DNA from: Lachnospiraceae bacterium
GTDB lineage: Bacteria > Bacillota > Clostridia > Lachnospirales > Lachnospiraceae
Length of the DNA stretch: 64,000 nucleotides
Reading direction: 5' to 3'
NCBI GenBank assembly: GCA_024691125.1
Contig: JAILNV010000016.1
Span: 62,001 to 126,000, forward strand
The notes under the pieces are model-generated. The model did not search any database and was not told where the DNA came from. It saw only the letters and a program-made list of their open reading frames with translations. Shown in pieces: positions 16,702 through 26,327 of the stretch (position 1 is the stretch's first letter; each line of letters starts with the position of its first letter). The translations under genes and the position numbers were made by a program.

Positions 16702-17946
16702 TCAAGTGCCTCCCAACAGCTGTTTTACCGTATTCTGCGGGCTGAACTGCTCTATATCGTCAGGCACGTTCTGACCGCAGGTGATATAAGACATCTGTGC
16801 CCCTGTATGCATCTTAAGATTAAACAGATTGCCAAAGGTTGTAGTCTCATCAAGCTTAGTGAAGATCAGCTTGTAATCCGTTATTTCACTGTACGCATCC
16901 GCAATGCTTATAAGATCCCTGTATTTTGTCGTAGCACTCAGTACGAGATATGTCTCCTTTTCCACCACGCCGTCAACGCAGTGTACAAACTGTTTCATAC
17001 TGTTTTTCTGAGCCTCGTTATGATGCGAATGTCCTGCCGTATCCACAAGAATGTAATCATATCCTGCGAATTCCTTAAGGGCTTCCTTTATCTCATCCTC
17101 GGTGTAGATGACCCTGAACGGAGCATCCATAATATTTGCATAGGTCCTAAGCTGCTCTGCCGCAGCTATTCTGTACGTATCCGTAGTTATAAGGGCTACC
17201 CTTTTCTTATCTTCAAAATTAAGCCTTGAAGCAAGCTTTGCTATCGTAGTGGTCTTACCCACGCCTGTTGGACCTATAAAAAATATAAGCTTGGCCCCTT
17301 CAACTGCAGGAGTAATAGTCGATGGCTGTCCAAACTGCAGGATCATTTTCTGATAGATATTAGCCAGGAAAATATCTATTCCCGCTCCCGGTTTCCTTAT
17401 CTTTTCAAGTTCATCTATTATTTCGTTGGCATATTTTTCATCCACTTCATTATCAATAAGCGTATTGTAAATAAGCTTAAAGAAGGCCATCTGTTCATCC
17501 GAATCGGGCGATGGATCAAAATCAGCTTCTGCCGTTTCCTTTAACATCTGCTGCTCTATCAAAAGATGAAGGCTTTCAAGCTTCTCCTCAAGCGACTGTG
17601 CACTGTCCTTTGAGTAATCTCCCACCGGAGCCTCCTGTGCATTTCTTATGATATCGGCTTCCAGTCCGGCATTTATATTTATAACGCTGTCGCTCCTGTC
17701 TTCATTTACCCTGTCGTTTCTTGCGGCGGATTGCGTGCGCTTTCTTGCAGACGGCCTGAATACATTTTTCTCCGGCTCATCTTCAAGCGCAGCCGTTATC
17801 TCTACCATAGGCTTGCGAAACAGCGCCAGAAAACCTTTTTTTTTGAAGCTCCGCACATTCATTATCACTACGGAATCACCAAGTTCTTTTCTTGCAAGCT
17901 GCGTGGCCTCATCTTCTGTTTTACCCTGAAACTTCTTGATTATCAT
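16702..17946 (-). CDS. flhF: Flagellar SRP-like GTPase FlhF
   Basis: 414 residues: basic N-terminal B domain (MIIKKFQGKTEDEATQLA), a variable region, and an NG GTPase domain with FFIGPTGVGKTTTIAKLA, TTDTYRIAAAEQLR, VDTAGHSHHN and TKLDET. It marks the site of flagellar assembly together with FlhG. The ATG overlaps the flhA stop (TAATG), so translation is coupled. The order flhA-flhF-flhG is conserved in Firmicutes. Confidence 0.95.
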   Translation of the reverse strand: MIIKKFQGKTEDEATQLARKELGDSVVIMNVRSFKKKGFLALFRKPMVEITAALEDEPEKNVFRPSARKRTQSAARNDRVNEDRSDSVININAGLEADIIRNAQEAPVGDYSKDSAQSLEEKLESLHLLIEQQMLKETAEADFDPSPDSDEQMAFFKLIYNTLIDNEVDEKYANEIIDELEKIRKPGAGIDIFLANIYQKMILQFGQPSTITPAVEGAKLIFFIGPTGVGKTTTIAKLASRLNFEDKKRVALITTDTYRIAAAEQLRTYANIMDAPFRVIYTEDEIKEALKEFAGYDYILVDTAGHSHHNEAQKNSMKQFVHCVDGVVEKETYLVLSATTKYRDLISIADAYSEITDYKLIFTKLDETTTFGNLFNLKMHTGAQMSYITCGQNVPDDIEQFSPQNTVKQLLGGT

Positions 17947-19982
17947 TAAGCTGTCACCACCCCAACAGACTGCAGTTCAACGCCGTCGACCTCACTGTAC
18001 GAAACGACAATGATGTCTTTGTTTTTGCTTTCTATAAGAGTCTTAAAATACATCCTCACAATGGGTGAAGTTATTATTATCGGTGTCTTTCCCAGGTCAA
18101 TAAGCTTACCTGCTTCCCTGTCAGCCGCATCCTGGATTGCCCTTATCCTTTCGGGATCCAGCACAAGGTATGCTCCCTGCTCATTCTGTTTAACATTAGC
18201 CATGATCTCCTGTTCGATCCTCGGATCGAGCGTGATCACCTGCGTAACCTCACCGGCCGGAAAATACTTGGCAGTTATCGCCCTCTTAAGGCTCTGTCTC
18301 GCATATTCTGTCAGCACATCGGTATCTCTGGTCATAACGGCGCGGTCAGCCAGAGTCTCAAATATCGTCAGCAGGTCGCGGATCGAAATTCCTTCCCTAA
18401 GCAGATTCTGAAGTACCTTCTGTATCTCTCCAAGCCCCAGAAGCTTGGGTGTAAGCTCGTCAACCAGTGAAGGATTCGTCTCCTTGATATTATTGACAAG
18501 ATTCTGCACATCCTGTCTTGTCAGCAGTTCTGCAATATGCTGCCTTATTATCTCTGTCAGATGCGTTGCTATTATTGAAGGCGGATCAACAACTGTCCAG
18601 CCCTTACTCTCAACCATCTCTCTCTGCGATTCCGTTATCCATTTGGCGGGAAGTCCGAACGAAGGCTCTACCGTATCGATTCCGCCTATATCATCATCCA
18701 GATATCCCGGATTCATGGCCATGTAATGGTCAAAGAGGATCTCACCTTCACTGACCTGTATTCCCTTTATCTTAATTATATACTGATTAGGATTCAGCTG
18801 GATATTATCTCTGAGTCGTATGATGGGAACAACGGTACCCATCTCAAGAGCCACCTGCCTTCTTATCATAACAACACGGTCCAAAAGGTCGCCGCCCTGA
18901 TTAACATCGGCAAGCGGTATGATACCGTAACCGAATTCCAGCTCGATAGGATCCACCTGAAGAAGTGATACGACATTCTCAGGCTTTCGTATCTCCTCCG
19001 CTTCCGCTTCGGTTTCATCCACTGCCGCTTCAACCTTGGCTTCCTCGAGTGTATTTGCCATCATTCTGCCGCATACTATAAAGACAGCTCCGAAGCTCAC
19101 GAACAGAAGAAGGTTCAGAGGAGTAAATATTCCGAGGAAGGTCAGTATTCCGCCCGTCATATACAGCGCTCTCGGAAGGCCGAAGAGCTGTTTGACAATA
19201 ACATTACCGAAGTCAGCCTCCTTGCCGCCCTTGGTGACCAGAATACCTGTGGCAAGCGAGATCGCAAGCGAAGGGATCTGTGATACCAGTCCGTCACCTA
19301 TGGTAAGAATGGCATATTTCTGTAGAGCTTCCTGGAAATCAAGCCCTCCCCTTGTCATTCCCATTATTATACCGCCGACGATATTAACCGCCGTTATGAT
19401 AAGCCCGGCTGTCGCATCTCCCTTTACATACTTAACAGCACCATCCATCGAGCCGAAGAAGCTTGATTCCTCCTGTATTTTGTCTCGTCTTCTCTTCGCC
19501 TCTTCATCCGTGATCGCGCCCGTATTAAGATCGGCATCTATTGCCATCTGCTTACCGGGCATGGCATCAAGTGTAAATCTTGCCGTTACCTCAGCCACAC
19601 GTTCTGAACCCTTATTTATGACCATGAACTGAACAATAATAAGGATAATAAATACGATGGTACCCATGACCAGGTCACCGCCGCCCACGAAGCTTCCGAA
19701 TGTCTCGACAACATTACCGGGAGACCCCGTTGAAAGTATCAGCCTTGTCGATGAAACATTCAGGGAAATACGGAAAAGTGTCGTGAACAAAAGCATTGTC
19801 GGATAGAACGACATATCCAGTACTTCCTTTGCAAACATCGAATTAAACAGTATGGTAAAGGCTACAGCCATATTAAGAGCCAGACATATGTCCAGAACGA
19901 ATGACTTAAGGGGAATGATCAGAAATACAAATGCACAGATAAGATATAAGGCTACGCCTACATCAGCTTTTCCTATCTTCAT
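17946..19982 (-). CDS. flhA: Flagellar export gate protein FlhA
   Basis: About 678 residues: eight N-terminal membrane helices with the FHIPEP-family landmarks (TGSPGNVVETFGSFV, DAMPGKQMAIDADLN, FFGSMDGAVKYVKGDA) and a large cytoplasmic domain from about residue 345 that receives export substrates and chaperones. The ORF-track start at 20000 is replaced by the ATG at 19982, which has GGAGGGG 5 bp upstream and the usual MKIGK N-terminus. It is part of the type III flagellar export apparatus with FlhB, FliP, FliQ and FliR. Confidence 0.96.
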   Translation of the reverse strand: MKIGKADVGVALYLICAFVFLIIPLKSFVLDICLALNMAVAFTILFNSMFAKEVLDMSFYPTMLLFTTLFRISLNVSSTRLILSTGSPGNVVETFGSFVGGGDLVMGTIVFIILIIVQFMVINKGSERVAEVTARFTLDAMPGKQMAIDADLNTGAITDEEAKRRRDKIQEESSFFGSMDGAVKYVKGDATAGLIITAVNIVGGIIMGMTRGGLDFQEALQKYAILTIGDGLVSQIPSLAISLATGILVTKGGKEADFGNVIVKQLFGLPRALYMTGGILTFLGIFTPLNLLLFVSFGAVFIVCGRMMANTLEEAKVEAAVDETEAEAEEIRKPENVVSLLQVDPIELEFGYGIIPLADVNQGGDLLDRVVMIRRQVALEMGTVVPIIRLRDNIQLNPNQYIIKIKGIQVSEGEILFDHYMAMNPGYLDDDIGGIDTVEPSFGLPAKWITESQREMVESKGWTVVDPPSIIATHLTEIIRQHIAELLTRQDVQNLVNNIKETNPSLVDELTPKLLGLGEIQKVLQNLLREGISIRDLLTIFETLADRAVMTRDTDVLTEYARQSLKRAITAKYFPAGEVTQVITLDPRIEQEIMANVKQNEQGAYLVLDPERIRAIQDAADREAGKLIDLGKTPIIITSPIVRMYFKTLIESKNKDIIVVSYSEVDGVELQSVGVVTA

Positions 19983-20046
19983 CCGATCCCCTCCCCTCAT
20001 ATATTATATGTACTGCCTCTGCCAAAAGCAGCCGGCACATTACGCA

Positions 20047-21198
20047 CTACGCGGTTTCTGCTTCTCTCCTGCTGTAGATTGCCGCCAGTATATCCGCCAC
20101 GGCACTGTAAAGCTCCGGTGGTATCTGTGCACCAAGCTCCACATTATAATAAAGCATCCTTGCAAGCGGTTTATTCTCCACTATATCTATTTCATATCTG
20201 GCAGCCTCTTCCTTTATCTTCGCAGCCAGGAAATCTTCTCCCTTGGCTATAACATATGGTGAAGGTGCCACCTCGGTATCGTACTTAAGAGCCACTGCGA
20301 AATGTGTGGGGTTTGTGATCACCACGTCAGCCTGCGGAATATCCTGCATCATTCTTCTCCGGCTTGCTTCCTGCATTCTCTGCCGCTGTTTTCCCTTAAT
20401 CTGCGGATCTCCTTCGGAGTTCTTCCACTCATCCTTGACCTCCTGCTTGGTCATCTTAAGATCCTCATTGAACTTATGCTTCTGATATACATAGTCTACG
20501 ATGCCTATCACAAGGTACACCGCACATATCTTAAGCGACATGTTTATAACTATATCTCCGAAGAGATTCAGGGCGCTTATCAGCTGCATATCGTAAAGCA
20601 GGAAGAGCTGGGATGCCTGGTCCTTAAGCGTTGAATAAGCCATATAGCCTATGATCACAAGCTTAATAAGTGATTTAAGAAGCTCCATCAGCTTATCCAC
20701 GGAAAACAGACGTTTAATCCCTTTCGTCGGGTCCAGCTTACTGAATTTCGGCTGCATCGGCTTGCTTGTCGGTTTCCATTTAACCTGCACGAGATCAACG
20801 ATAAATGCTACGGCAAATGCCACGGCAAGAAAAGGAAGCAGCATCAGCAGAATTTTTATGATGATCCGGTTCATCACTCCCGCAAACTGTTTTGGGATGA
20901 CCATGCCCTCAACAAGCTTCGACATTTCGGGAATCCTGTTATAGCTCTCCGCAAACACCTGAAGAAATGAGGTTCCGAGATTCCCCACATAGATTTTCAA
21001 TACAAGGAACATCGCGAAGAGGCTTATTGCGCCGTTTAGCTCCTTGCTTTTTGCAACCTGTCCTTCTTTTCTTGCGTCATCCTTCTTTTTATCGGTAGCA
21101 GGCTCGGTCTTTTCTCCACCGGGGCCTTCCTTTGCAAAGTACTGAAGGTTCAGGTCGAACATGTATTTGTCTGTACTGTATAATCCCACTTTATTCAA
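20047..21198 (-). CDS. flhB: Flagellar export switch protein FlhB
   Basis: 383 residues with four membrane helices and the C-terminal autocleavage motif NPTH at about residue 290 (VVITNPTHFAVAL), which switches export from hook to filament substrates. The annotated start is TTG at 21198, overlapping the fliR stop as TTGA with AAGGAG 7 bp upstream. An ATG at 21162 would give the more family-typical MFDLNLQYFAKEG, so the first 12 residues are uncertain. Hydrophilic KTEPATDKKKDDARKEG follows as usual. Confidence 0.95.
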   Translation of the reverse strand: MNKVGLYSTDKYMFDLNLQYFAKEGPGGEKTEPATDKKKDDARKEGQVAKSKELNGAISLFAMFLVLKIYVGNLGTSFLQVFAESYNRIPEMSKLVEGMVIPKQFAGVMNRIIIKILLMLLPFLAVAFAVAFIVDLVQVKWKPTSKPMQPKFSKLDPTKGIKRLFSVDKLMELLKSLIKLVIIGYMAYSTLKDQASQLFLLYDMQLISALNLFGDIVINMSLKICAVYLVIGIVDYVYQKHKFNEDLKMTKQEVKDEWKNSEGDPQIKGKQRQRMQEASRRRMMQDIPQADVVITNPTHFAVALKYDTEVAPSPYVIAKGEDFLAAKIKEEAARYEIDIVENKPLARMLYYNVELGAQIPPELYSAVADILAAIYSRREAETA

Positions 21199-21977
21199 GT
21201 CATGCTCCTTACCATAGCGGTCATCATAACCTTCATTTCATCGAATATGAAATCCGAAGCGCTTGGAAGCACCCCAATTGTAATCATCAGAGTCGCAAGA
21301 CCTATAAACAGCTTTATCTGTATACCGACCGAAAACATATTGATCTGCGGCGCACTTTTTACCAGAATACCGAGAACCGCATTTGTCAGCATAATGGTCG
21401 CTACAACCGGCAGGCATATCCTGAAGGCTATCATGACATAGTCGTCAAGATACTGCATAATGGTTGTCATTATCCTGTCGGAATCAAACCTCGCCATCCC
21501 TATCGGAATAAGATTAAATGTCTCTACAAGTGCCCTTATAAAATAATGGTGCAGATTGGTGACCATCATAATAAGCATTATCGAATACTGATAAAGAACT
21601 CCCGTAAAACCACTCTGCTCTCTTGTTGTCGGATCAAGCAGCGAAACCATGGATATACCTATCTCCATGTCGGCAAGACGTCCCGCAAGATTTATAACAG
21701 AATTACAGATATTGGCTCCGAAGCCTATCATAAGACCTGCTATCGCCTCTTTAAGCGCCAGCGCCGCATAACCGTATATCGTATTATACTGCGGTACTAC
21801 ATGCACCTCCATGGTCTGATATATAATAAATGCAAGAAAGAAGCTCCATCCGGCCTTTACCCGTCTCGGTATGTTCTGTATCGAAAAAAAAGGAGCAGTA
21901 ACAACAAAACAGGTAATCCTTATGAAAATAAGCAGGAAGAACTCAAGATCTTCATATGAAAAGGAATAATCGATCAT
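21195..21977 (-). CDS. fliR: Flagellar export gate protein FliR
   Basis: 260 residues, almost entirely hydrophobic with about six membrane segments, the expected length and topology for FliR. Typical landmarks are FLLIFIRITCFVVTAPFF near the start and AGLMIGFGANI in the middle. It forms the export gate core with FliP and FliQ. It follows fliQ by 25 bp, and its end overlaps the flhB start. Confidence 0.95.
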   Translation of the reverse strand: MIDYSFSYEDLEFFLLIFIRITCFVVTAPFFSIQNIPRRVKAGWSFFLAFIIYQTMEVHVVPQYNTIYGYAALALKEAIAGLMIGFGANICNSVINLAGRLADMEIGISMVSLLDPTTREQSGFTGVLYQYSIMLIMMVTNLHHYFIRALVETFNLIPIGMARFDSDRIMTTIMQYLDDYVMIAFRICLPVVATIMLTNAVLGILVKSAPQINMFSVGIQIKLFIGLATLMITIGVLPSASDFIFDEMKVMMTAMVRSMT

Positions 21978-22002
21978 GCACGAACCTCTGCTTCACATTA
22001 AT

Positions 22003-22272
22003 CTATCTTATGTAGATTGAAAAATCCGACCAAAGCTCAACCATAAATTCGGTCATGTTATTAAGCATCCAGTGCCCCAGTATCATCATCATCACGAAAA
22101 TGCCTATAAGCTTAGGCACGAAGGTCAGCGTCTGCTCCTGTATCGAAGTCACTGTCTGAAATATACTTATAGCCAGACCGATTACCAGCGAAACAAGCAG
22201 CATCGGCGCGGATGTAAGTATTATCGTGTATAAAGTCGTTCTGGTAATCTCCACTACATTATCAATCGTCAT
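22003..22272 (-). CDS. fliQ: Flagellar export gate protein FliQ
   Basis: 89 residues with two membrane helices, the standard FliQ length. Landmarks: ITRTTLYTIILTSAPMLLVS and IFQTVTSIQEQTLTFVPKL. It is an export gate component between fliP and fliR, as in other Firmicutes. An 81-bp gap separates it from fliP. Confidence 0.95.
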   Translation of the reverse strand: MTIDNVVEITRTTLYTIILTSAPMLLVSLVIGLAISIFQTVTSIQEQTLTFVPKLIGIFVMMMILGHWMLNNMTEFMVELWSDFSIYIR

Positions 22273-22353
22273 TTCTTATTATCCATACCCCTTCTCATGA
22301 CAGCCGTCAGTCTTCTGCCTTATGTTTCCGACAGAATCCATTCAGACAATGCT

Positions 22354-23232
22354 TTAATAGAATGTCTTTACAAGATTTCCGATCACCAGGTTCCATCCGT
22401 CGGCAAGTACAAACAGCAGTATCTTAAACGGCATGGAAATTGTTGTGGGCGGGAGCATCATCATACCCATGGACATAAGCGTCGACGCCACAACCATGTC
22501 AATTACAATAAACGGAATATAGATCAAAAAGCCTATGATAAATGCCGTCCTTAATTCACTAATAATGAATGCCGGCACAAGACATCTCGTGGGAATGTCA
22601 TCTATATCCTCTACAGACCCGATATTTGCTATATCAAGGAACAGCCTCACATCCTTTGTCTGCGTCTGGCCGTACATGAACTGTCTCAGGGGCTGCACTG
22701 CCGTATCAAGGAATTCGGTCTGTGTCAGTTCTCCGGCTTCAAACGGTTTGACTGCTTCATTGTTTATCTGTGTTATAACAGGGTTCATAATAAAAAAAGT
22801 CAGAAACAGTGATAACCCTATCAGCACCTGATTGGGAGGAGCTGACTGGGTACCTAATGCTGATCTGACAAAGTGCATTACAATCAGTATCCGTGTGAAG
22901 CTTGTCATCATGATGACGATCGTCGGAGCCAATGCTATCAGAGTCAGCGTGATGAGGATCCTTAACGTTCCCGACAGATTACCTTCCCCATCCTGATAGG
23001 TTACGGTCAGATTGTTGGCAACATTAAGCTCTCTTAAGTCTCCGGCATTCTCAGCCGAACCGGGCTCACTTATAACGGTTCTGTTATCCGTGCCCGAATC
23101 ATCCGTTATACCGATTTGATTTATATTTGCCGCAAATACCGTTTCCGGTATGAGCATGATAATAAATACACACAGAAGCAGGCAAACCATAACAATTACA
23201 CGCCTGCTTCCATGATATAAACCATTGTTCAT
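22354..23232 (-). CDS. fliP: Flagellar export gate protein FliP
   Basis: 292 residues with a cleavable N-terminal signal peptide ending near VFAAN, then the FliP core: IMMTSFTRILIVMHFVRSALG, QSAPPNQVLIGLSLFLTFF and a C-terminal helix pair ending in GNLVKTFY. The region between the signal peptide and the core (about 35-75) is longer than usual. Its start overlaps the fliO stop by four bases. It forms the pentameric core of the export gate. Confidence 0.95.
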   Translation of the reverse strand: MNNGLYHGSRRVIVMVCLLLCVFIIMLIPETVFAANINQIGITDDSGTDNRTVISEPGSAENAGDLRELNVANNLTVTYQDGEGNLSGTLRILITLTLIALAPTIVIMMTSFTRILIVMHFVRSALGTQSAPPNQVLIGLSLFLTFFIMNPVITQINNEAVKPFEAGELTQTEFLDTAVQPLRQFMYGQTQTKDVRLFLDIANIGSVEDIDDIPTRCLVPAFIISELRTAFIIGFLIYIPFIVIDMVVASTLMSMGMMMLPPTTISMPFKILLFVLADGWNLVIGNLVKTFY

Positions 23233-23609
23233 TGATTATCGCCCCGTTTAGTCATCTTGTCCCTGGCAGTCTCAAGCATCTTCTTAAAACGATCATTTGC
23301 CGCAGGCGTATCTGCATTAAGATCCAAATCCTCCTCTGACAGCTCGGCAATGCTGCTTACCTCATCCTTGCCTATGGACAGAAGGAAATACTTCCTGCCC
23401 ACTCTCACTATCTGCAGAAACTTGTTTCCGGTAAGCCTGTATGTCTCTATTGCTTCAATGTTTTTACCAAATCCCTGCAGCTTCTGATAATTTCCAACAA
23501 ATTTAGTTGTAAAGTAAGTAAGTGCGAGCACCACAATAAAAAGTACAAGGACAGTAAGGAACTGTGCCGCACTCTCCACCCCGCCGGATATCAGAACAGC
23601 TAAGAGCAT
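23229..23609 (-). CDS. fliO: Flagellar export accessory protein FliO (FliZ)
   Basis: 126 residues with one membrane helix (about 12-33) and a short basic, FliO-type cytoplasmic domain containing GNKFLQIVRVGRKYFLLSIG. FliO helps FliP assemble. In Bacillus the same position between cheY and fliP carries fliO/fliZ. The protein ends in a charged tail. Confidence 0.88.
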   Translation of the reverse strand: MLLAVLISGGVESAAQFLTVLVLFIVVLALTYFTTKFVGNYQKLQGFGKNIEAIETYRLTGNKFLQIVRVGRKYFLLSIGKDEVSSIAELSEEDLDLNADTPAANDRFKKMLETARDKMTKRGDNQ

Positions 23610-23972
23610 TTAACCTACGACCTTCTTAACAGCCTCAATAACACGATCTGCCTGGAACGGCTTAACAATGAAATCCTTGGCGCCGGCCTGGATAGATTCG
23701 ATAACCATTGCCTGCTGACCCATTGCAGAGCACATGATAACGAGAGCACTGGGATCGTTCTCTTTTATCTTCTTAAGTGCCTGTATTCCGTCCATCTCCG
23801 GCATGGTGATATCCATAAGCACGAGATCGGGCTTGAGCTCGTTATACTTTTCAACAGCACGTGCTCCGTTCTCAGCCTCACCGACAACATTGTACCCGTT
23901 CTTTGTAAGAATGTCCTTTATCATCATTCTCATGAACGCCGCGTCATCACTGATTAAAATATTCTTTGCCAT
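23610..23972 (-). CDS. cheY: Chemotaxis response regulator CheY
   Basis: 120 residues, single receiver domain. Acidic pocket D9 and D10, phospho-acceptor D54 (LVLMDITMPEMDG), S82 in place of the usual Thr (MCSAMGQQ) and K104 (FIVKPFQ). It carries the CheA signal to the flagellar switch. Location between fliY and fliO is as in B. subtilis. Confidence 0.95.
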   Translation of the reverse strand: MAKNILISDDAAFMRMMIKDILTKNGYNVVGEAENGARAVEKYNELKPDLVLMDITMPEMDGIQALKKIKENDPSALVIMCSAMGQQAMVIESIQAGAKDFIVKPFQADRVIEAVKKVVG

Positions 23973-23990
23973 TTTCTTTTCTCCTAACCT

Positions 23991-25307
23991 TTAGTTTATT
24001 ATTTCAGTTACTCTGACACCAAAGTTTTCTTCGATAACTACAACCTCACCCTTGGCTACCAGTTTACCGTTTACAAGAACATCAACAGGTTCACCGGCAA
24101 TCTTGTCAAGTTCTATTATCGTACCGGGCGCAAAATCCAGAATATCGCTTATGGACTTCTGAGTCCGGCCGAGCTCTACAGTCACTTCAAGAGGAACATC
24201 CTTTATAAGCTCAATGTTCTCCTGACTCTGCATAGCATTTATGTCCGCCGAAAACGGTTGGAATGATGCGGGCTGGATATTTATGTTCGGCATGCCCATC
24301 TGAGGCTGCATTCCCATTCCCATGCCCATTCCGGGTGACATTCCCATTCCCGGCATTCCGCCCATTCCCATGCCTTGTGGCATTCCCATTCCCGGCATTC
24401 CGCCCATTCCCATTCCGGGCTGAGCACCCATGCCCATGGACATATCCGGCATTCCCATTCCCATGCCCTGCGGCATTCCCATATCCATTGAAGGTGCGGA
24501 CATCGCAGGAGATGGTGCCGGCATCGGCGATGACGCCGGTGGTGGCGGTGGTGGAGGCGGAGCCGGTTCCGGTTCCTGACTCTCCATAAAGTAGCTGTAA
24601 AGATCCTTTGCAAAGTCGATCGGATACAGCTGCATTATCTTACTGTCTATCAGATCACCGATCTGCATCCTGAAGGTGATCTTAACAAATGTGTCCTGAA
24701 GGAAGGCCGAAACATCATCTGTGGGATCCACGGATCCGAGTTCAACAAGGCTCGCCTCCGGAGGACTTATATCTATCATCTTTCCAAGCATTGACGACAA
24801 TGATGTTGCCGCCGAACCCATCATCTGGTTCATCGCCTCGGAGATAGCGCTTAGATGAAGCTCTCCCAACTCACCATCTGTGTTGGAACCGTCACCTCCC
24901 ATCATAAGGTCGGTGATTATCTTAACGTCATCCTCCTTCAATACCAGTATGTTGGTACCTTCCAGTCCCACGGTATATTTGATCTTAATAAATACGCAGG
25001 GACGTTCGTAATCATCTATGATCTGGTTCCATGTCGCCAGAGTTACAACCGGTGTAGTTATATTAACCTTTCGGTTAACCAGTGAATACAGCGTTGTTGC
25101 CGAGGTGCCCATACTTATATTCGCAACCTCACCCACCGCATCCTTCTCCGCATCTGTAAGCAGGCTCTCATCAGGCGTAGCAGCTGACATGCTCGCATCG
25201 GGTTCAGGCTCCGGTGCAGGTGCGGAATCTCCGCCGCCTGTATCTGCGCCATCCATCATGCCACTCAGCAGGGCGTTTATCTCATCCTGCGACAGCATTC
25301 CATCCAT
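23991..25307 (-). CDS. fliY: Flagellar switch protein/CheY-P phosphatase FliY
   Basis: 438 residues. N-terminal CheY-binding peptide MLSQDEINALLSGM; a CheC-like phosphatase domain with two E-x-x-N sites (DAVGEVANISMG and SAISEAMNQMMG); a Pro-rich and then strikingly Met/Gly/Pro-repetitive linker at about residues 245-345; and a C-terminal FliN (SpoA) domain, LEVTVELGRTQKSISDIL. It is the combined C-ring protein and CheY-P phosphatase of Firmicutes. The linker is the odd part (see repeat feature). Confidence 0.95.
   Translation of the reverse strand: MDGMLSQDEINALLSGMMDGADTGGGDSAPAPEPEPDASMSAATPDESLLTDAEKDAVGEVANISMGTSATTLYSLVNRKVNITTPVVTLATWNQIIDDYERPCVFIKIKYTVGLEGTNILVLKEDDVKIITDLMMGGDGSNTDGELGELHLSAISEAMNQMMGSAATSLSSMLGKMIDISPPEASLVELGSVDPTDDVSAFLQDTFVKITFRMQIGDLIDSKIMQLYPIDFAKDLYSYFMESQEPEPAPPPPPPPPASSPMPAPSPAMSAPSMDMGMPQGMGMGMPDMSMGMGAQPGMGMGGMPGMGMPQGMGMGGMPGMGMSPGMGMGMGMQPQMGMPNINIQPASFQPFSADINAMQSQENIELIKDVPLEVTVELGRTQKSISDILDFAPGTIIELDKIAGEPVDVLVNGKLVAKGEVVVIEENFGVRVTEIIN
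24290..24490 (-). repeat. Internal tandem repeats coding the FliY Met/Gly/Pro linker
   Basis: Imperfect tandem units based on GGCATTCCCATTCC and CCCATTCCC (plus-strand spelling); the longest near-identical unit, about 50 bp around ATTCCCGGCATTCCGCCCAT, occurs twice. They encode G-M-G-M-P-type residues. Such repeats are prone to length change by slippage. Confidence 0.8.
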
Positions 25308-25311
25308 TCTG

Positions 25312-26292
25312 CTACTCCTCCTCTCTCATTACTTGAGTTACCCGCACTGCATAAGCATCTTTGGCGGTTCCGGGCAAAGCCCTGAATTTTTTCAGGTTTC
25401 CAACATATATATCCATCTCGTTGTCTACCTTGGCCCCCAGTTTAATTATATCACCACATTGCAAATTCACAAAGTCGCTTACCGTAATGCTGCTTTTCCC
25501 CAACACAGCCTTTATCGGCATGCTGACCTTTCTGATTATAGCTTCTATGTATTCCTGATAATCCTCATCATCAGTTTCCTGCATGGATGCGAACCAATAT
25601 TTGGTATTCAGCTTATCCATGACAGACTCTAAAGTAAAATACGGGAGACATATATTCATAAGTCCTTCTATGTCCCCGATCTTTATGTTCAGGGTTACGA
25701 TTGCGATCATCTCACTCGGAGCGATTATCTGTGCGAACTGGGGGTTTGTTTCCACCCTCTCCAGTACCGGAGAGATCTCCATAACATTCTTCCAGGGCTC
25801 GCGCAGCAAGGATACACATACCGCCATCATCTTGTCTACTATGGTTCTTTCGATTTCCGAAAAATCCCTTGTTTTCTCGAGCGGATTCCCCGGGCCACCG
25901 AGCATTCTGTCGACCATCGCAAATCCAAGATTGGACTGAAGCTCCACCATTATGCTTCCGTTAAGAGGCGCAAAGCTTACGATACCAAGCAATACCGGAT
26001 TAGCCAACGCCGTGGAGAACTCGGAGAAGGTACATGCCTCGGAATTCACAACGGTTACCTGAATATTCTTTCTTAAATAAACCGGCAGATTGGTGCTTAA
26101 AAGTCTTCCATAGTGTTCGAAGATTATCTCCAGTGTTCTCAGGTGTTCCTTGGAGAACTTTGCCGGACGCCTGAAATCGTAATTCTTGGTGGTTCGCTCA
26201 TCAGCGGCACTGATATCATCGGCATCCAGTTCACCCGAGCTTAACGCTTGAAGCAGACTGTCTATCTCATTTTGTGATAGTACCTCACCCAT
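25312..26292 (-). CDS. fliM: Flagellar motor switch protein FliM
   Basis: About 326 residues: N-terminal CheY-P-binding peptide LSQNEIDSLLQAL, a linker, the central FliM domain (DFRRPAKFSKEHLRTLEIIF, FAMVDRMLGGPG) and a C-terminal SpoA domain. The ATG at 26292, with GAGGTG upstream, is preferred over the GTG at 26301. It is a C-ring component and lies 4 bp from fliY. Confidence 0.95.
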   Translation of the reverse strand: MGEVLSQNEIDSLLQALSSGELDADDISAADERTTKNYDFRRPAKFSKEHLRTLEIIFEHYGRLLSTNLPVYLRKNIQVTVVNSEACTFSEFSTALANPVLLGIVSFAPLNGSIMVELQSNLGFAMVDRMLGGPGNPLEKTRDFSEIERTIVDKMMAVCVSLLREPWKNVMEISPVLERVETNPQFAQIIAPSEMIAIVTLNIKIGDIEGLMNICLPYFTLESVMDKLNTKYWFASMQETDDEDYQEYIEAIIRKVSMPIKAVLGKSSITVSDFVNLQCGDIIKLGAKVDNEMDIYVGNLKKFRALPGTAKDAYAVRVTQVMREEE

Positions 26293-26327
26293 TAAGCTCA
26301 CCTCACTCTTTTATGGTAGATCAGGCC

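Noticed and set aside
24290-24490. Repeated units that might look like a CRISPR array
   Set aside because: The repeats are in frame inside fliY, contiguous without unique spacers, and encode a low-complexity linker.
24281-24613. 110-aa ORF in another frame of fliY, rich in Trp, Glu and Cys
   Set aside because: An out-of-frame translation of the tandem repeat DNA of the FliY linker; no ribosome binding site and fully inside fliY.
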